Of a stretch of 64,000 nt of DNA, positions 63,644 through 64,000 are shown piece by piece; the stretch's first letter is position 1; the number at the start of each line of letters is the position of its first letter. Source of the stretch: Ruminococcus sp. (lineage in GTDB: Bacteria; Bacillota; Clostridia; Oscillospirales; Acutalibacteraceae). Below the pieces are notes generated by a model that made no database searches, was not told the DNA's origin, and worked only from the letters and a program-made list of their open reading frames with translations. The stretch covers positions 62,001-126,000 of the forward strand of contig JAFQPG010000003.1 of NCBI GenBank assembly GCA_017411835.1. Reading direction: 5' to 3'. The position numbers and the translations under genes are program-made.

Positions 63644-64000
63644 TTAGAAATCAACATCAAAGCCTGCAAGCTTTTGCTGAATAATTGTTGCATCCATAAT
63701 AGTTAATTTGTAGTTGTCTGTGACTATAGCTGCTTTGTAATCAAAATCTGAAGCTTTTATATGTTGTGCTAAGTACAACTGAATTGTTGTAGCATCCATA
63801 ACTGTGACTCTATCATCTCTGTCTGCATCACCTTTTTTAGGCTCAGCACAAAAACTGCCTATAAAGTTTGGCTCTGCAATTTTAACACCTTTGCAGGCTC
63901 TAAGCAATGGTAGTACTTCGACTACTATTTCTTTTGTTTTTTCTGCAAATGTAAGATGATAAACATTTTGTGTTGAAGACCCCGGAGTTATCATCCTGAT
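63644..64000 (-). CDS. Dockerin type I domain protein, C-terminal end (partial)
   Basis: The frame is open to the window edge, so the start lies beyond 64000. The last 65 residues form a dockerin: two calcium-loop/helix units, DADRDDRVTVMDATTIQLYL and TDNYKLTIMDATIIQQKLAG. Dockerins plug secreted enzymes or adhesins into cohesin scaffolds. The preceding stretch does not reveal the catalytic module. Its presence points to a cellulosome- or amylosome-making Ruminococcus-like host. Confidence 0.88.
   Translation of the reverse strand: MRMITPGSSTQNVYHLTFAEKTKEIVVEVLPLLRACKGVKIAEPNFIGSFCAEPKKGDADRDDRVTVMDATTIQLYLAQHIKASDFDYKAAIVTDNYKLTIMDATIIQQKLAGFDVDF

Overview
The window looks like the chromosome of a low-GC Gram-positive anaerobe of the class Clostridia, most likely a Ruminococcus-like Oscillospiraceae/Ruminococcaceae gut bacterium. 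The signs are a dockerin-bearing protein at the right edge, a complete V-type ATPase operon, a T-box leader, TnpX-type mobilization machinery, indolepyruvate:ferredoxin oxidoreductase, and strong AGGAGG ribosome sites. The species cannot be fixed from sequence alone.

Layout. 1-3.3 kb: end of a Clp unfoldase gene, then a LytTR regulator / DUF3021 / ABC-2 exporter operon. 3.3-4.6 kb: a Crp/Fnr-type regulator divergent from a small unknown gene, with a perfect TGTGA-N6-TCACA palindrome between them. 4.6-8.7 kb: a heterodimeric ABC exporter behind an HdeD-like membrane protein. 8.7-9.9 kb: tRNA-Gln, a solitary SecB-like gene and tRNA-Gly; the 3' end plus terminator of each tRNA gene is partly duplicated nearby.

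9.94-32.79 kb: I read this as one integrated element of about 22.9 kb. It has imperfect 21-bp terminal inverted repeats and splits a second copy of the tRNA-Gly terminator into two half-sites. Its right part carries the machinery (RepA-like ATPase, MobC, relaxase with a nested out-of-frame gene, TnpW-like protein, TnpX-type serine recombinase). Its left part carries a full branched-chain amino acid operon (ilvA, ridA, leuA, leuC, leuD, leuB, ilvB, ilvN, ilvC, ilvD), then a LysR regulator and an ABC transporter. The operon leader is a T-box with two specifier domains in series, CTC (Leu) and ATC (Ile), but one antiterminator/terminator. A LysR-type operator motif lies at exactly the same distance from the -35 box in front of both the T-box leader and the transporter operon, so one regulator probably controls both.

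32.9-38.2 kb: ABC-F ATPase, LiaF-like and DUF4097 envelope proteins, small membrane proteins and an XRE membrane regulator. 38.2-38.6 kb: a hairpin-repeat tract and a tRNA-Arg/His/Lys operon with a consensus promoter. 38.7-48.9 kb: on the minus strand an ACT protein, a DUF711 protein and V-ATPase H-C-I-K-F-E-A-B-D, apparently one transcription unit. 49-57.6 kb: galU, a RING/zinc-ribbon membrane protein, prfB, ApgM-type phosphoglycerate mutase, a TSCPD protein, DnaD- and DnaI-like primosome proteins and a sodium:solute symporter. 57.8-63.6 kb: acyl-CoA synthetase, iorA, iorB, paaK and an ACT protein, an aryl-2-oxoacid fermentation operon with inverted operator-like repeats over its promoter. 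The window ends inside a dockerin gene.

All calls come from reading the sequence; no database search was run. Start codons were moved from the longest open frame where a better-spaced ribosome site decided it.
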